Assembly: GCA_910578845.1 (NCBI GenBank)
Contig: CAJTSL010000011.1
Span: 1-64,000, forward strand
DNA length: 64,000 bases
Reading direction: 5' to 3'
From: an uncultured Lachnospiraceae bacterium
GTDB lineage: Bacteria; Bacillota; Clostridia; Lachnospirales; Lachnospiraceae
Shown here: piece after piece, positions 53,323 to 63,568 of the stretch
Position numbering within the stretch: position 1 is the stretch's first letter
Layout of the letters: every line of letters begins with the position of its first letter
Made by a program: the position numbers and the translations under genes
Notes under the pieces: model-generated
Seen by the model: the letters and a program-made list of their open reading frames with translations, nothing else
Database searches by the model: none
What the model was told of the DNA's origin: nothing

Positions 53323-55335
53323 TCAATATATCGCCCTTCCATTTTCGTCTGATATGCCGGATTTTCTGTAAAAATATGCATTTATTTGATCACACCACTC
53401 ACGTGCATGCTCTTTTTGATGGATAAATCGTTCCATGATACGTTTATATGCTTTTTCAGGAATCCTGCCTTGCAATTCGGTAAAACGTTCCACCATCTCG
53501 TCCACCATCTCTACCCCCTCGAAATGCGTATCATAAATATGCTGGATCACCGTTTTACCGGAACGCAGGCGCCATGTATAGGGGATATGATGAAAGAACA
53601 ACAACAGTTCATCCGGACACTTCGTCTTATCATCATACAGGGACGCATTTGGCTCTCTGTACTGCAATGCATATCCCGTCCCTTCATGGCTTCTATCCAC
53701 GCCGATCCCCAAATGGTCGGCACGATGGTATGTTCCCCATCTGCTATATTCATAACCGTCCACACTAGGACCGTAGTGGTTATTAGGACTGACCATCCAC
53801 CCAATGCCAAGGGGGGAGGTGTAATTCTCATATGCCTGCCAGGACTGCATGAGCAAGAACCGAAGCGTCAACATGACCTGTCCTTCTAATCCATAAGTCA
53901 AGGCAATCCACTCTTTCGCGATTTCCTGTGCCGATAACTGCGGTTCAAAAGCAAGCCTGCCAAATCCATATAAGTTCGCCGCTGCCATATCATGCCCTGT
54001 CCAGTTCTCGTCATTTCCCGTATTGGCAACCGCCGCCATACCGCAATGGCTCTGCCCAAAGGTCTTACCCGATACGATGTCCTCTACGCAATCGTCTGTT
54101 TCTTTGACATACGTCCGAAACTGTAGGATCTCCTTAAACATAGGAATCAAATAACATAAATGTCTCTGCTGTCCTGTATACTCCTGCGCGATCTGCACTT
54201 CCAACATCTGATTGGTCTTCGTCAGCCCGCCAAACAGAGGATGCACCGGCTCCCTTACCTGGAAGTCCATAGGCCCGTTTTTGATCTGCAAGATAACATT
54301 ATCCCTAAACTGCCCGTCTAGGCTCATGAAATTATCGTATCCGGATCTCGCCCTGTCGGTCTTATAATCCCGCCAGTCCTGTTGGCAATTATAGACAAAA
54401 CATCTCCAGATAATCATCCCGCCATATGGCTCTACCGCTTCAGCAAGCATATTTGCCCCGTCCGCATGCGTCCTGCCATAGGTAAACGGCCCTGGGCGCC
54501 CTTCGGAATCCGCCTTGATCAAAAAGCCTCCCAAATTTGGAACCCTTTCAAAGACAAGCGCCATCCGCTTCTTCCACCACGCCTTTACCTCTTCCGAAAG
54601 CGGATCTGCACTGTCAAGCTCTCCCAGTTCCATAGGCGCAGCATAATTCAAGCTCATATAAAGCTTGATGCCATACCCGGCAAATATTTCCGACATTTCC
54701 TTTAACTTATCAAAATATCTCTCCGTGATCAGTTCTGTCGCTGCGTCTTTCACATTGACGTTATTAATGACGACCGCATTGATGCCAATGCTTGCCGCAA
54801 GCCTTGCATATGTGACAGTTCTGTCATTTACTAAGATTTCATCATTTTCAAAGAAGAAAGACTCTCCCGAATATCCCCGTTCAATGCTGCCATCCATATT
54901 ATCCCAGTGATTGAGCATCCTAAACGGCATCGTCGGCGCTTTCTCTATGCTGATTTCCTGTAACGGCTTCCCCATTTGTACATGGCGGATCAATTCGAAC
55001 GTACCATATAATAAGCCCCTTTCATCGGACGCTTCTATGAAGACCGCTCCATCCTGTGCCGTGATACGGTATCCTTCCGGCTGTATCCCTGCTTTCTGCA
55101 CAAGCCGGATGCGATCTGCTTGCTCCATGCCGGCGCCCTCCGGCTCCCCGGATTGTTCCTGCACCTCTAACTTTACGCCTGCCATTTGTGAAAAAGCGTC
55201 TTGTAATTCTTTCACACAATTTTGTATCCGTGCATCTGTCATATCCTGCACGTCAATCCCAATATACCGGAGCGCATCCGCACCCACGCCGGAGATTTTC
55301 CTTGTATAATCTAACCACGCCTGTTCAAAACACAT
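53323..55335 (-). CDS. aguA: GH67 alpha-glucuronidase
   Basis: 670 residues, normal for GH67 (670-690). An N-terminal alpha/beta domain (about 1-135) precedes the TIM barrel. GFLIKADSEGRPGPFTYGRTHADGANMLAEA (Glu near 277 as general acid) and the C-terminal helical domain with HHIPYTWRLRSGKTVIQHIYD are diagnostic. It removes 4-O-methylglucuronic acid from the end of xylo-oligosaccharides in the cytoplasm. It follows the GH3 gene by 15 bp on the same transcript. Confidence 0.93.
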   Translation of the reverse strand: MCFEQAWLDYTRKISGVGADALRYIGIDVQDMTDARIQNCVKELQDAFSQMAGVKLEVQEQSGEPEGAGMEQADRIRLVQKAGIQPEGYRITAQDGAVFIEASDERGLLYGTFELIRHVQMGKPLQEISIEKAPTMPFRMLNHWDNMDGSIERGYSGESFFFENDEILVNDRTVTYARLAASIGINAVVINNVNVKDAATELITERYFDKLKEMSEIFAGYGIKLYMSLNYAAPMELGELDSADPLSEEVKAWWKKRMALVFERVPNLGGFLIKADSEGRPGPFTYGRTHADGANMLAEAVEPYGGMIIWRCFVYNCQQDWRDYKTDRARSGYDNFMSLDGQFRDNVILQIKNGPMDFQVREPVHPLFGGLTKTNQMLEVQIAQEYTGQQRHLCYLIPMFKEILQFRTYVKETDDCVEDIVSGKTFGQSHCGMAAVANTGNDENWTGHDMAAANLYGFGRLAFEPQLSAQEIAKEWIALTYGLEGQVMLTLRFLLMQSWQAYENYTSPLGIGWMVSPNNHYGPSVDGYEYSRWGTYHRADHLGIGVDRSHEGTGYALQYREPNASLYDDKTKCPDELLLFFHHIPYTWRLRSGKTVIQHIYDTHFEGVEMVDEMVERFTELQGRIPEKAYKRIMERFIHQKEHAREWCDQINAYFYRKSGISDENGRAIY

Positions 55336-55350
55336 GTCTATTTTCTCCTT

Positions 55351-57528
55351 TTATAATATGACTTCCTTCTGCGCCATAACGGGGATCAGCGCAACTTTTC
55401 GGCCCGTCAGCTCTTCACTGCGGCTCTCCGGCTGCGACCCGCCTATAGAAACAAGATAACGTCCCGCCGCCACTCTGTTGACAGCCTGCTCATCATATAA
55501 TGCAAAAGCGCTAAGCGGAAGCTTTATGCTCACTTCCCTGCTTTCTTTGGCGCCTAACGTGATTTTCCGGATTCCTTTTAACTGCGCGTTCGGCACGCCT
55601 TCCCGGTCAGCCTTGACATAGACTTGGACTGTCTCTGTGCCTTCCCGCTCTCCCATATTGGTGACAACCGCTTTGACAACCAGGCCGTCTTCTCCTATGA
55701 CATCGGACGACACTGACACATCCGTATAAGCAAACTCTGTATAAGAAAGCCCATAGCCGAAAGGATATAGCGCTTCTTTCTCCATATAGCGGTAAGTCCT
55801 TCCCTTCATGGAATAATCAGTAAACGCAGGAAGTTCCTCTAATGTATGATAGAAAGTGACAGGCATCCTTCCTTCCGGGTTCTTATCCCCAAACAGTACC
55901 CTGGCAATAGCCCTGCCACCCTGCGCTCCCGGATACCAGCCTTGTACGATCGCCGGTATATGTTCCTGCGCCCAATTCACAGTAAGCGCGCTGCCCGAAA
56001 GCAGGACCAGCACTACCGGCTTCCCGGACGCATATGCGATCTCCAGGATTTCCTGCTGTCTTCCCGGAAGGTTTAAATCCGGTTTATCACCACTGGCATA
56101 TTGGTTCCCCTGGTCTCCTTCTTCTCCTTCCAAGCCTGAATCAAGCCCCAGGCACATGATCACGACGTCACTCGCTTCGCAGATTGCTTTTACTTCCGAA
56201 TCCCTGTCTTTTCCCAGGCTCAAGTTACTGATCCTGTCACGGTACAAATGACACCCTTCCGATACCAATACACGGACGTCGTCTCCTACATATTCCTGGA
56301 TTCCTTCGGAAATCGTATAGTAACGGGATGCCGTGCCTTCATAATTGCCAATTAACGCTTTCCTGTTATTGGCGTTTGGCCCGATAACGCCTATCGTCTT
56401 TATCTTCGATTTATCTAACGGCAATATGCCGCCTTCGTTTTTCAAAAGGACGATACATTTTAACGCTGCTTCCAAATTCAGCTCCTGCATCTGCTTGGAA
56501 TCGACAACCGTATATGGGATATCATCGTAAGGAGTCTTAGAATCCTTCTCAAACAGCCCAAGCTTCATCCTTGTCGTGAAAAGATGCACCAATGCCTCAT
56601 CCACCCGCTCCTCTGGTATCATGCCTTTCTCTACGGCTTCTTTAACATAGACAAAGAGATTGCCACAGTTCAAATCGCATCCGTTATTCACTGCCAATGT
56701 CACCGATTCTAGCTCTCCTGACGTAACGCCATGCCCGTTGTGGAAATCCTTGATCGCCCAGCAATCAGACACCACATGTCCTTTGAATCCCCACTCATCA
56801 CGCAGGATATCTTGTAACAACGTCTTACTGCCGCAGCATGGTTCCCCGTTCGTTCTGTTATAGGCGCCCATGACAGCCTCGACTTTGGCTTCCTGTACAC
56901 AGGCTTTGAATGCCGGCAGATACGTTTCGTACAGATCCTGTTTGCTTGCGCGCGCATCGAATTCATGTCGCAAATCTTCCGGCCCGCTATGTACTGCGAA
57001 ATGTTTGGCACATGCCGCTGCCTTCATATAGTTCTCATCATGTCCCTGGATCCCTTCCACGAACCGCACGCCAAGCCTTGAGCTAAGATAAGGGTCTTCC
57101 CCAAAAGTCTCATGCCCTCTGCCCCACCTTGGGTCACGGAATATATTCACATTAGGGGACCAGAACGTCAATCCCTTATAGATATCCAAATCATCGTATT
57201 TCTGCTGTGCGTTAAACTTCGCGCGTCCTTCCGTGGAAATAGCGTCCGCTACTTCTTCCAGAAAGTCTTCATCAAAAGTCGCCGCTAACGAAATCGCCTG
57301 CGGGAACACAGTCGCAACCCCTGCTCTCGCAACACCATGAAGCGCTTCATTCCACCAGTTATAAGCCTTAACGCCAAGCCTCTCTATCGCAGGAGTACCG
57401 TGAACCATCTGGAATGCCTTCTCCTCCAATGTCATCTCTGCTACCAGGTTACGGGCGCGTTCTTCAAATTCTGCATTTTTCGCTTCATCTCTTACAAGTT
57501 CCATCCGTTTAACTTCCATACGTATCAC
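55351..57528 (-). CDS. GH3 beta-xylosidase/beta-glucosidase
   Basis: 725 residues. GTG at 57528 or ATG at 57519 are both possible starts; the AAAGGAG site is suboptimally spaced for each. N-terminal barrel with the nucleophile in HVVSDCWAIKDF (Asp near 254), C-terminal alpha/beta sandwich (GVIGPNANNRKALIGNYEG) and fibronectin III-like end. The SDCWAI..F form and NWWNEALHGVARAG motif are typical of Firmicutes xylosidases, which release xylose from xylo-oligosaccharides. Divergent from the AraC gene, with a cre box between them. First gene of the GH3-GH67 unit. Confidence 0.88.
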   Translation of the reverse strand: MIRMEVKRMELVRDEAKNAEFEERARNLVAEMTLEEKAFQMVHGTPAIERLGVKAYNWWNEALHGVARAGVATVFPQAISLAATFDEDFLEEVADAISTEGRAKFNAQQKYDDLDIYKGLTFWSPNVNIFRDPRWGRGHETFGEDPYLSSRLGVRFVEGIQGHDENYMKAAACAKHFAVHSGPEDLRHEFDARASKQDLYETYLPAFKACVQEAKVEAVMGAYNRTNGEPCCGSKTLLQDILRDEWGFKGHVVSDCWAIKDFHNGHGVTSGELESVTLAVNNGCDLNCGNLFVYVKEAVEKGMIPEERVDEALVHLFTTRMKLGLFEKDSKTPYDDIPYTVVDSKQMQELNLEAALKCIVLLKNEGGILPLDKSKIKTIGVIGPNANNRKALIGNYEGTASRYYTISEGIQEYVGDDVRVLVSEGCHLYRDRISNLSLGKDRDSEVKAICEASDVVIMCLGLDSGLEGEEGDQGNQYASGDKPDLNLPGRQQEILEIAYASGKPVVLVLLSGSALTVNWAQEHIPAIVQGWYPGAQGGRAIARVLFGDKNPEGRMPVTFYHTLEELPAFTDYSMKGRTYRYMEKEALYPFGYGLSYTEFAYTDVSVSSDVIGEDGLVVKAVVTNMGEREGTETVQVYVKADREGVPNAQLKGIRKITLGAKESREVSIKLPLSAFALYDEQAVNRVAAGRYLVSIGGSQPESRSEELTGRKVALIPVMAQKEVIL

Positions 57529-57854
57529 TAACTCCTTTCCTATTATAGGTAATTATAGAAAAGTATAAAGCACAGCCCTCCTATTATCTCTCTATATTTT
57601 GCTTTATCTTAGTTGTATTTTGCTATTTTTTTGTTGTAATCGCTTACATTTTTTGTCCAAAAAGTACATTTTGCGAATCATTTTATACCTTTTTCTCAAC
57701 AAATTTGCGATTTTTTAACACTTTTTGCCATTATGCAATCGCAATATTTGAATTGACTTTTACCGGTACATGTGTTAATTATAATAGGAAGAAATTGATT
57801 GTAAGTGATCGCCGAGATGGCACATGGAATTGAGAAAAAAGAGGTTAAGCAATC
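57529..57854. other. Divergent promoter region of the GH3 and AraC genes
   Basis: 326 bp, AT-rich. Contains the cre box 57635-57648 and, for the AraC gene, TTGACT (57753-57758) with possible -10 boxes TAATTA (17-bp spacer) or TATAAT (57780-57785, 21-bp spacer). A TACCGGTA palindrome (57761-57768) sits between the boxes and could be a regulator site. Confidence 0.6.
57635..57648. promoter_or_regulatory. Perfect catabolite-responsive element (cre)
   Basis: TGTAATCGCTTACA fits the CcpA consensus TGWAANCGNTNWCA at every position. Placed between the xylosidase gene and its probable AraC activator, it implies glucose repression of the xylan genes. Confidence 0.8.
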
Positions 57855-58739
57855 ATGATAGAAATATTAAACGGTATCCAAGAAACGGTAGCGTACGATT
57901 CCTTTCCGGGCATCAAGCTCTACCACAACAACCAAGCGGAAGATTACCCGCTGCACTGGCATACGGCTTTGGAAGTCATCATGCCTGTCACCAATGAGTA
58001 TACCGTTGTGATCAATGATACGCCCCATACTTTCCAGGAAGGAGATATTTTTCTCATACCACCGGGGACGCTTCACCACCTGATAGCCCCCCCCTCCTTA
58101 AATTTTGAAGATAATGGGGAACGCTTAATCATGCTGATCAATTACAGCCTTATCTGCAACGTAAAAGGAATGGATTCTTTAATCCATTCCCTTAGTCCGT
58201 TCGCGTTAATCAGCAAGACCGAATATCCAAAGCTCAATGAACAGCTTACAAGAGATTTATCTGAGATCAGCCACGAATATGATAACAAAACGCCTTTTAC
58301 AGAAGCCTATATTTATTCCCTGATCATCCGTTTCCTTGTGACCATTGGGCGCGCCAATTTCAATGCAAGCGAGAAGTTCCCCGGCATTACTTCCAATAAA
58401 CAGCATGAGTACATAGAAAAATTTATGGATGTCTGCAATTATATCACGGAGCACTGCACAGAGAACATCAGCGTTGACGACCTAGCTGCCCTTGCAGGGT
58501 TCTCCAAGTTCCACTTTTCAAGGCTTTTCAAGCAGTTCTCCGGCATATCCTGTTATGAATATCTCATCCAGAAAAGGATTGCCCATGCAGAAGCCTTGTT
58601 GATCCAACCGGACATTTCCATTACGGAAGCAGCTATGCGCTCCGGGTTCGGCAGCCTCTCCACGTTCAACCGCATCTTCAAGGCAACGAAAAACTGTACG
58701 CCTTCCGAGTATAAATGCCTAAACCGCGCCAGAGCTTAA
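57855..58739 (+). CDS. AraC-family regulator with cupin sensor domain
   Basis: 294 residues. Cupin domain (about 15-95: LHWHTALEVIMPV, FLIPPGTLHHL) followed by two helix-turn-helix motifs in the last 100 residues (LAALAGFSKFHFSRLFKQFSG and EAAMRSGFGSLSTFNRIFK). It lies divergent from the GH3-GH67 genes and converges with the acetylesterase gene without a gap (stop codons adjoin). Probably the local activator, with a sugar bound in the cupin. Confidence 0.88.
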   Translation: MIEILNGIQETVAYDSFPGIKLYHNNQAEDYPLHWHTALEVIMPVTNEYTVVINDTPHTFQEGDIFLIPPGTLHHLIAPPSLNFEDNGERLIMLINYSLICNVKGMDSLIHSLSPFALISKTEYPKLNEQLTRDLSEISHEYDNKTPFTEAYIYSLIIRFLVTIGRANFNASEKFPGITSNKQHEYIEKFMDVCNYITEHCTENISVDDLAALAGFSKFHFSRLFKQFSGISCYEYLIQKRIAHAEALLIQPDISITEAAMRSGFGSLSTFNRIFKATKNCTPSEYKCLNRARA

Positions 58740-60695
58740 TCAGTGCGGTTTATTTCTTTTGTTGCCGCCGTACTTGACAATGTAGCGGAACGGCGCCATC
58801 GGAAATCCTTCTTCATTATAAATCAGAGCGCCCCGGCTCGTATTATGATAACAATACCGTACTTCTCTGATCGACTCCATCTCATCCTCACACTTAAGGA
58901 TGATGCTCGCTCTCTTAAACTCTACTTCCGCCTCATGGCTTTCGCCTTTGTTATCTATGATTTCAAAGTCTTTGATTTCCGTTCCTTTATCTCCTGGCTT
59001 AGCATACATGTTGGTGGCATGATAGCACTTAATGCTCACCCGCCACGCCGCTTTCCCTTCCTTATTCTTAGCCTGTGGCTTCCTAATGATGACCTTATAA
59101 TACTGTGGCCCCTCGCATTCCATGTCTTCCCCATAAAGCTTTGACGCTGCCAGCATGGCAAGCCGGAACCCAACGCGTTCTTTATTGAGCGGATGTAAAT
59201 CATTGTCTTCTCCGATATCGTACGCCACCGCCATCGCCGTATCCGGTATGCTCAGGATCCTCCTCTGGTGTTCCCTGATCGCCGGCCAGTCCCCTGCGAA
59301 TTTCCTTCTGTCCAGATCGTAGACTTCCGCATCGAAATTAGGAAGCTGCACATAGAAAAACGGCATCTCCTCTCCCCACATTTCTCTATAGCCTTTGATC
59401 ATCTGCTTCATCAGGTGACGGTAGTTTCTAGGCTGACGGCTGTTCGCTTCTCCCTGATACCACACGAGGCCAGCAATTTTGTACTTACTACAAGGCGCCA
59501 TCATGCCATTATATAGACCTGTCGGTTTCCAATTCACGAAATTGGTTTCTTTGATTTTCTTACAGGAAGCGCCAATCCGGTACTCCCATGTGCCTGTCAG
59601 CCCAATCCGCTCATCTCCTTGGAAGAGCGCATACGTCTTATTGTCCGTAAACCGCCCTAACCCGATTTCACATTTGACGCGGATCACGATGACGTTCTTC
59701 CCCTCTTTTAAGACGCCTCTTGGCACGACATATTTCCGCGGCGGATATTGATAGTCCGTATGGCCCACTTCGACGCCGTTGATATAAACGGTATCACTGT
59801 CCACTATCGTCCCTAGCCATAGTTTTGCCCTTTTCTGTGTAAATTGCTTCCCTACTGTAAATTCCCTGCGGAACCATACACTTCCTATGAAATCCTTTAA
59901 AGCAGTATCTTTAAAGAAGAACGGGATGTCCACCTTTTTCCATGCGGACTCATCCCCCGGATCCTTCCTCCAGTTCTCTTGTAGACCTAAGTCCATCCTG
60001 TCCAAGCTCTTATGCCACTTCAAGGATTCACGCTGGTTCCTGCGCAGCGCCTCTTCAATCACCCTATCGTCACTGTATTCATCCGCAAGCGCAAGAAGTT
60101 TCACATGTTCCTTGATCATATCCCTGCTCATCCATGACTCTATCCTTGAGCCGCCTAAGCTGGCATTGATAAACCCTACCGGAACGCCTGTCACCTGATA
60201 TAAATGTTTGGCGAAAAAATATCCCGTAGCGGAAAAATCCAGGATCGAACGCCTGTCCACGCTCTTCCATTCCCCGCTCAGATGATCTTTCAAAGGGGCA
60301 TGGAAATCACCGTGTTCCGTAATCTTAAAGGTACGGATACATTTATTGATACAATTCTCCCGCTCATAAGGGTACTGATCTATGACCCTTCTAATAGGAA
60401 GCTCCATGTTAGACTGCCCGGAGCAGATCCAGACATCCCCGACTAGAATATCTTTAATGACGGTCTCTTCTCCTGCGTCATCACGTATGACCATCTCAAG
60501 GGTTCCTCCCGCGCGCATCTTCGGCAGGTAAACTTCCCATTCCCCATCATCATTTACCGTACAAACGTATTCTTCGCCCATTAAGGCAACCGTTACTTCC
60601 CTGCCCGGTTCATCCTCTCCCCATATGCATATCTCTTTATTCTGTTGCAGTACCATTCCATCGCTTAATAATCTTGGCAGTCGTAATCTTCCCAT
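58740..60695 (-). CDS. SASA/SGNH-type acetylesterase (sialate O-acetylesterase-like)
   Basis: 651 residues from the ATG at 60695 (GAGGGAAAA upstream). CSGQSNMELPI holds the nucleophilic Ser (near 94), and the GH2-like beta-sandwich insert (about 230-340: DGSAWKKVDIPFFF-type, YINGVEVGHTDYQYPPR) is normal for this family. The second block (GLVWYQGEANS and later DLHPLNKERVGFRLA) supplies the rest of the active site. Next to GH67 and GH3 it most likely deacetylates xylan oligosaccharides rather than sialic acid. No signal peptide. Confidence 0.85.
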   Translation of the reverse strand: MGRLRLPRLLSDGMVLQQNKEICIWGEDEPGREVTVALMGEEYVCTVNDDGEWEVYLPKMRAGGTLEMVIRDDAGEETVIKDILVGDVWICSGQSNMELPIRRVIDQYPYERENCINKCIRTFKITEHGDFHAPLKDHLSGEWKSVDRRSILDFSATGYFFAKHLYQVTGVPVGFINASLGGSRIESWMSRDMIKEHVKLLALADEYSDDRVIEEALRRNQRESLKWHKSLDRMDLGLQENWRKDPGDESAWKKVDIPFFFKDTALKDFIGSVWFRREFTVGKQFTQKRAKLWLGTIVDSDTVYINGVEVGHTDYQYPPRKYVVPRGVLKEGKNVIVIRVKCEIGLGRFTDNKTYALFQGDERIGLTGTWEYRIGASCKKIKETNFVNWKPTGLYNGMMAPCSKYKIAGLVWYQGEANSRQPRNYRHLMKQMIKGYREMWGEEMPFFYVQLPNFDAEVYDLDRRKFAGDWPAIREHQRRILSIPDTAMAVAYDIGEDNDLHPLNKERVGFRLAMLAASKLYGEDMECEGPQYYKVIIRKPQAKNKEGKAAWRVSIKCYHATNMYAKPGDKGTEIKDFEIIDNKGESHEAEVEFKRASIILKCEDEMESIREVRYCYHNTSRGALIYNEEGFPMAPFRYIVKYGGNKRNKPH

Positions 60696-60865
60696 CGCTT
60701 TTCCCTCATAAATAGTCAATTTTACTTTCCAGAACATTTTATTTTCTGAATGTTAATTCCCCTTGCTATCTATTATAAAGCATTCTGAGAATAATGGTAC
60801 TGCAAATTAAGCTAAAAAACCGTCTAATTTTGCTATTTTTCAATTTTTTGTCTATTTTCCCTGTT

Positions 60866-62080
60866 TCATCTGCCACGCACCTGGTAATTCCGGTATCCCC
60901 GTCTGCCAATGAAGAACAAAATCACACCAAGGATCAGATAAAAGAGAGGCAACGCCTGCCACATCGTAAGATATTCGCCAAAAAAAGGCACCAGCCATAA
61001 GCCTAACACATTATCCCAATCCAGCAGGATGCTCGGGAGACATGCCCAAGCCTGTGCAAGGATCCGGTTCGTAAACGGATTGGACATAAACATCGGGATT
61101 AGGATCACACAGCTAATTACCGCCAGGGTCCCAACCGAATTGTGCATAAGCTCCGAAAGCACCATAACAAACGCACCGACCATCAGCGCACCAAGAAGCA
61201 TCATAACAGACATGATCGCTACTGCCGTATCTAAGCGTAGCGCCATCGGATAATCCGGCAACATGAACTGTATCATGATGTCACCGCCATCCGTCCCGTA
61301 TAAGCCAAACGCCATAACGAGGTCTATGAGCCATATGACTAACACATTTACGACCACAAAGCTTAAGCCCGCCAGGATTTTTGCCCAGAATAGCTGTCTT
61401 TTCCCAAAACGGCTGGAAAGCAGGAGCTGGTCAGTCCGAATCACATGCTCTTTCGCGAAGAAATCTGATAAACAGACCGCAACCATCATCATCAGGATCA
61501 TAGCAATAGAATACGACACGGAAATAAGTTTCTCATATCCCCCCGCATAGCCAAAAACAATAGGTTTTTCGATCGCAGCCGCTTCTGCCGCCCAGAATTG
61601 CCTCTCTCCATCCGTTAACAGAAAGTTATTCTCCCACTTCTTTACCATGTTTTGCCTAAACTGCTCGTAAAACGCTCCTTCGTCCGCCTCCCAGGTTAAC
61701 ATCTCTTCCGGGCCGGTAAATTTCATCGTCTTACGGACAAACTGGAAAATCTCGCTATAAGGACGGGCATATGCCTGGTATTCGTCTGTCAGGCTATAAC
61801 GTGGCACATTAAAAGGCACCTTTTCATATGCCGCCTTCATCTCCTCTATCAGCTCCTGATCTACGGCACGCCCGCTAAGCGCCTTGGCATACTCTTTATC
61901 CTTTTGCATCATCTCATAATAAGTCTCGTATAAAACGCCATCCACATAATATTTCCCTGTCACATCGGAAAAAACGGACAACATTGTCATTGCCAGCGCA
62001 ATGAAGAATGCGATCCACGTCATTTTGCGCTTCACCAGCTTCTTCCATTCATAAGTATATAAGATTCCTAAGTTACGCAT
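60866..62080 (-). CDS. ABC-2 type permease subunit
   Basis: 404 residues from the ATG at 62080 (AAGGAGGAG upstream); longer starts lie inside the ATPase gene. One N-terminal helix (YTYEWKKLVKRKMTWIAFFIALAMTML), a long extracellular loop (about 55-185), then five more helices. This resembles Gram-positive ABC-2 permeases of the bacitracin/lantibiotic or stress type. The start overlaps the end of the ATPase gene by 8 bp. Confidence 0.82.
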   Translation of the reverse strand: MRNLGILYTYEWKKLVKRKMTWIAFFIALAMTMLSVFSDVTGKYYVDGVLYETYYEMMQKDKEYAKALSGRAVDQELIEEMKAAYEKVPFNVPRYSLTDEYQAYARPYSEIFQFVRKTMKFTGPEEMLTWEADEGAFYEQFRQNMVKKWENNFLLTDGERQFWAAEAAAIEKPIVFGYAGGYEKLISVSYSIAMILMMMVAVCLSDFFAKEHVIRTDQLLLSSRFGKRQLFWAKILAGLSFVVVNVLVIWLIDLVMAFGLYGTDGGDIMIQFMLPDYPMALRLDTAVAIMSVMMLLGALMVGAFVMVLSELMHNSVGTLAVISCVILIPMFMSNPFTNRILAQAWACLPSILLDWDNVLGLWLVPFFGEYLTMWQALPLFYLILGVILFFIGRRGYRNYQVRGR

Positions 62081-62798
62081 TCTGCTCCTCCTTCTCTTGG
62101 TCCGCCTCTTCGAACTGTTCCAGATAAAATGCTTCCAGGTCTTCTTTTGTCCCGTCCCACTTATCATGGTAAATCAGCGTGCCGCTTTTCATCATCAGGA
62201 TCTCGCTATCCTCTATATGTTCAATGTCCGATACGATATGTGTCGATAATAACACGATATTGTCCTTCCCAAGACCTGCGATCAGGTTACGGAAACGCAC
62301 TCTCTCCTTGGGATCAAGCCCGGCGGTCGGCTCATCTAACACCAGAAGATCCGGTTCATTCAAGAGCGCCTGCGCAATGCCAAGCCTCTGCTTCATGCCG
62401 CCGGAATAAGTCTTCACCTTCTTCTTCGCCGCGTCCTGTAAGGAGACGAGCTCTAGCAATTCTCCCGCTTTCCGCTTCGCATCCGCCCTTGTAAGGCCTT
62501 TTAGCGCCGCCATATACAACAGGAAATCCATTCCTGTAAAATCAGGATAATACCCGAAATCCTGTGGCAGATAGCCAATCCTGGCACGATACTCTTCTGA
62601 CGATACATCCAATCCGTCAAGCGTAATCGTCCCGCCTGTCGGCTTAAGGATGCCGCAGACCATCCGCATAAGCGTTGTCTTGCCCGCTCCGTTTGCTCCC
62701 AAAAGGCCATGCACGCCTTTCTGTAATTGCAGGCAGATACGGTCTACCGCAATCTTGTTCTTATATTGTTTCGACACTCTGTCTATTATAAGTTCCAT
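62073..62798 (-). CDS. ABC transporter ATPase
   Basis: 241 residues: Walker A GANGAGKTT, signature YSGGMKQRLGIAQA, Walker B LLVLDEPTAGLD, switch STHIVSD. It pairs with the permease at 60866. It overlaps the upstream membrane protein gene by 13 bp. Confidence 0.9.
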   Translation of the reverse strand: MELIIDRVSKQYKNKIAVDRICLQLQKGVHGLLGANGAGKTTLMRMVCGILKPTGGTITLDGLDVSSEEYRARIGYLPQDFGYYPDFTGMDFLLYMAALKGLTRADAKRKAGELLELVSLQDAAKKKVKTYSGGMKQRLGIAQALLNEPDLLVLDEPTAGLDPKERVRFRNLIAGLGKDNIVLLSTHIVSDIEHIEDSEILMMKSGTLIYHDKWDGTKEDLEAFYLEQFEEADQEKEEQNA

Positions 62799-63505
62799 GC
62801 CAATTCCTCCGTTTGTCTGATTATTTTATGATATTCTGACGCTAGCCCCAAAGCAAAAGCAAAAAATGCCGCCAGCCACCAGCCAAAATAGGCACTCTGG
62901 TACGCTATTTCTATTGTCCTGCCCGCGATGCCATAAAAGCCGCTGACCGTTACTGCAATGCCCATGCAAATATAAATAGCTTCCTTCCCATGCACCTTCC
63001 TCGACACAGCCAACCCAAAAAACGTCGTCGCCAAATACGGCACCGTCAGATAGATCCCGCTTTGTAACAAGGTATAAGCATTATCCCTATTGCCAACACA
63101 CACAAGCAGGATGAGCAGCAACAAATGGAAAATGCCCAAAACCCCTAGCCTGGCCAGCACAATGCTCCGCAGGGAAAATCTTGCCGCCATCTCCAATTCT
63201 TCCATTCCATAGGCCGCGGACCTGGCATTTTCCGTCGTCACTGTCAGCGCGGCAAACGGCATCATTGCCGATATCGCCCATATCATACTTCTTTGCATAA
63301 ACCATGCGCCATATAGCGATATGCCAAAGATGGACGCAGATATCAGCCAGACTCTTTTAGGCATATACGCAATCTGATAGAACATAAACTCCCTATAACC
63401 AATCTGCGCCTTTGGCAATTGTGCAAGAAACGCTTTCTTGTTCATTGGCTTTGGCGCTTCAAAAGCTTTCTCTAACTCTCTTTTTCTCTCTTTTCCGATT
63501 CTCAT
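62786..63505 (-). CDS. Membrane protein of the ECF-sigma/ABC operon
   Basis: 239 residues. Soluble N-terminal ~50 residues (basic, LEKAFEAPKPMNKKAFL) followed by six hydrophobic segments. No catalytic motif is visible. Between an ECF sigma gene and an ABC pair it could be a third transporter subunit or the membrane anti-sigma partner; the short cytoplasmic N-terminus with six helices is also seen in such regulators. Assignment open. Confidence 0.6.
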   Translation of the reverse strand: MRIGKERKRELEKAFEAPKPMNKKAFLAQLPKAQIGYREFMFYQIAYMPKRVWLISASIFGISLYGAWFMQRSMIWAISAMMPFAALTVTTENARSAAYGMEELEMAARFSLRSIVLARLGVLGIFHLLLLILLVCVGNRDNAYTLLQSGIYLTVPYLATTFFGLAVSRKVHGKEAIYICMGIAVTVSGFYGIAGRTIEIAYQSAYFGWWLAAFFAFALGLASEYHKIIRQTEELAWNL

Positions 63506-63568
63506 ACCGATACCATGCCTTTCTCCTAACCCGCTCTCCTATCTGTTCCCGCCAATCACCCGGATCTG

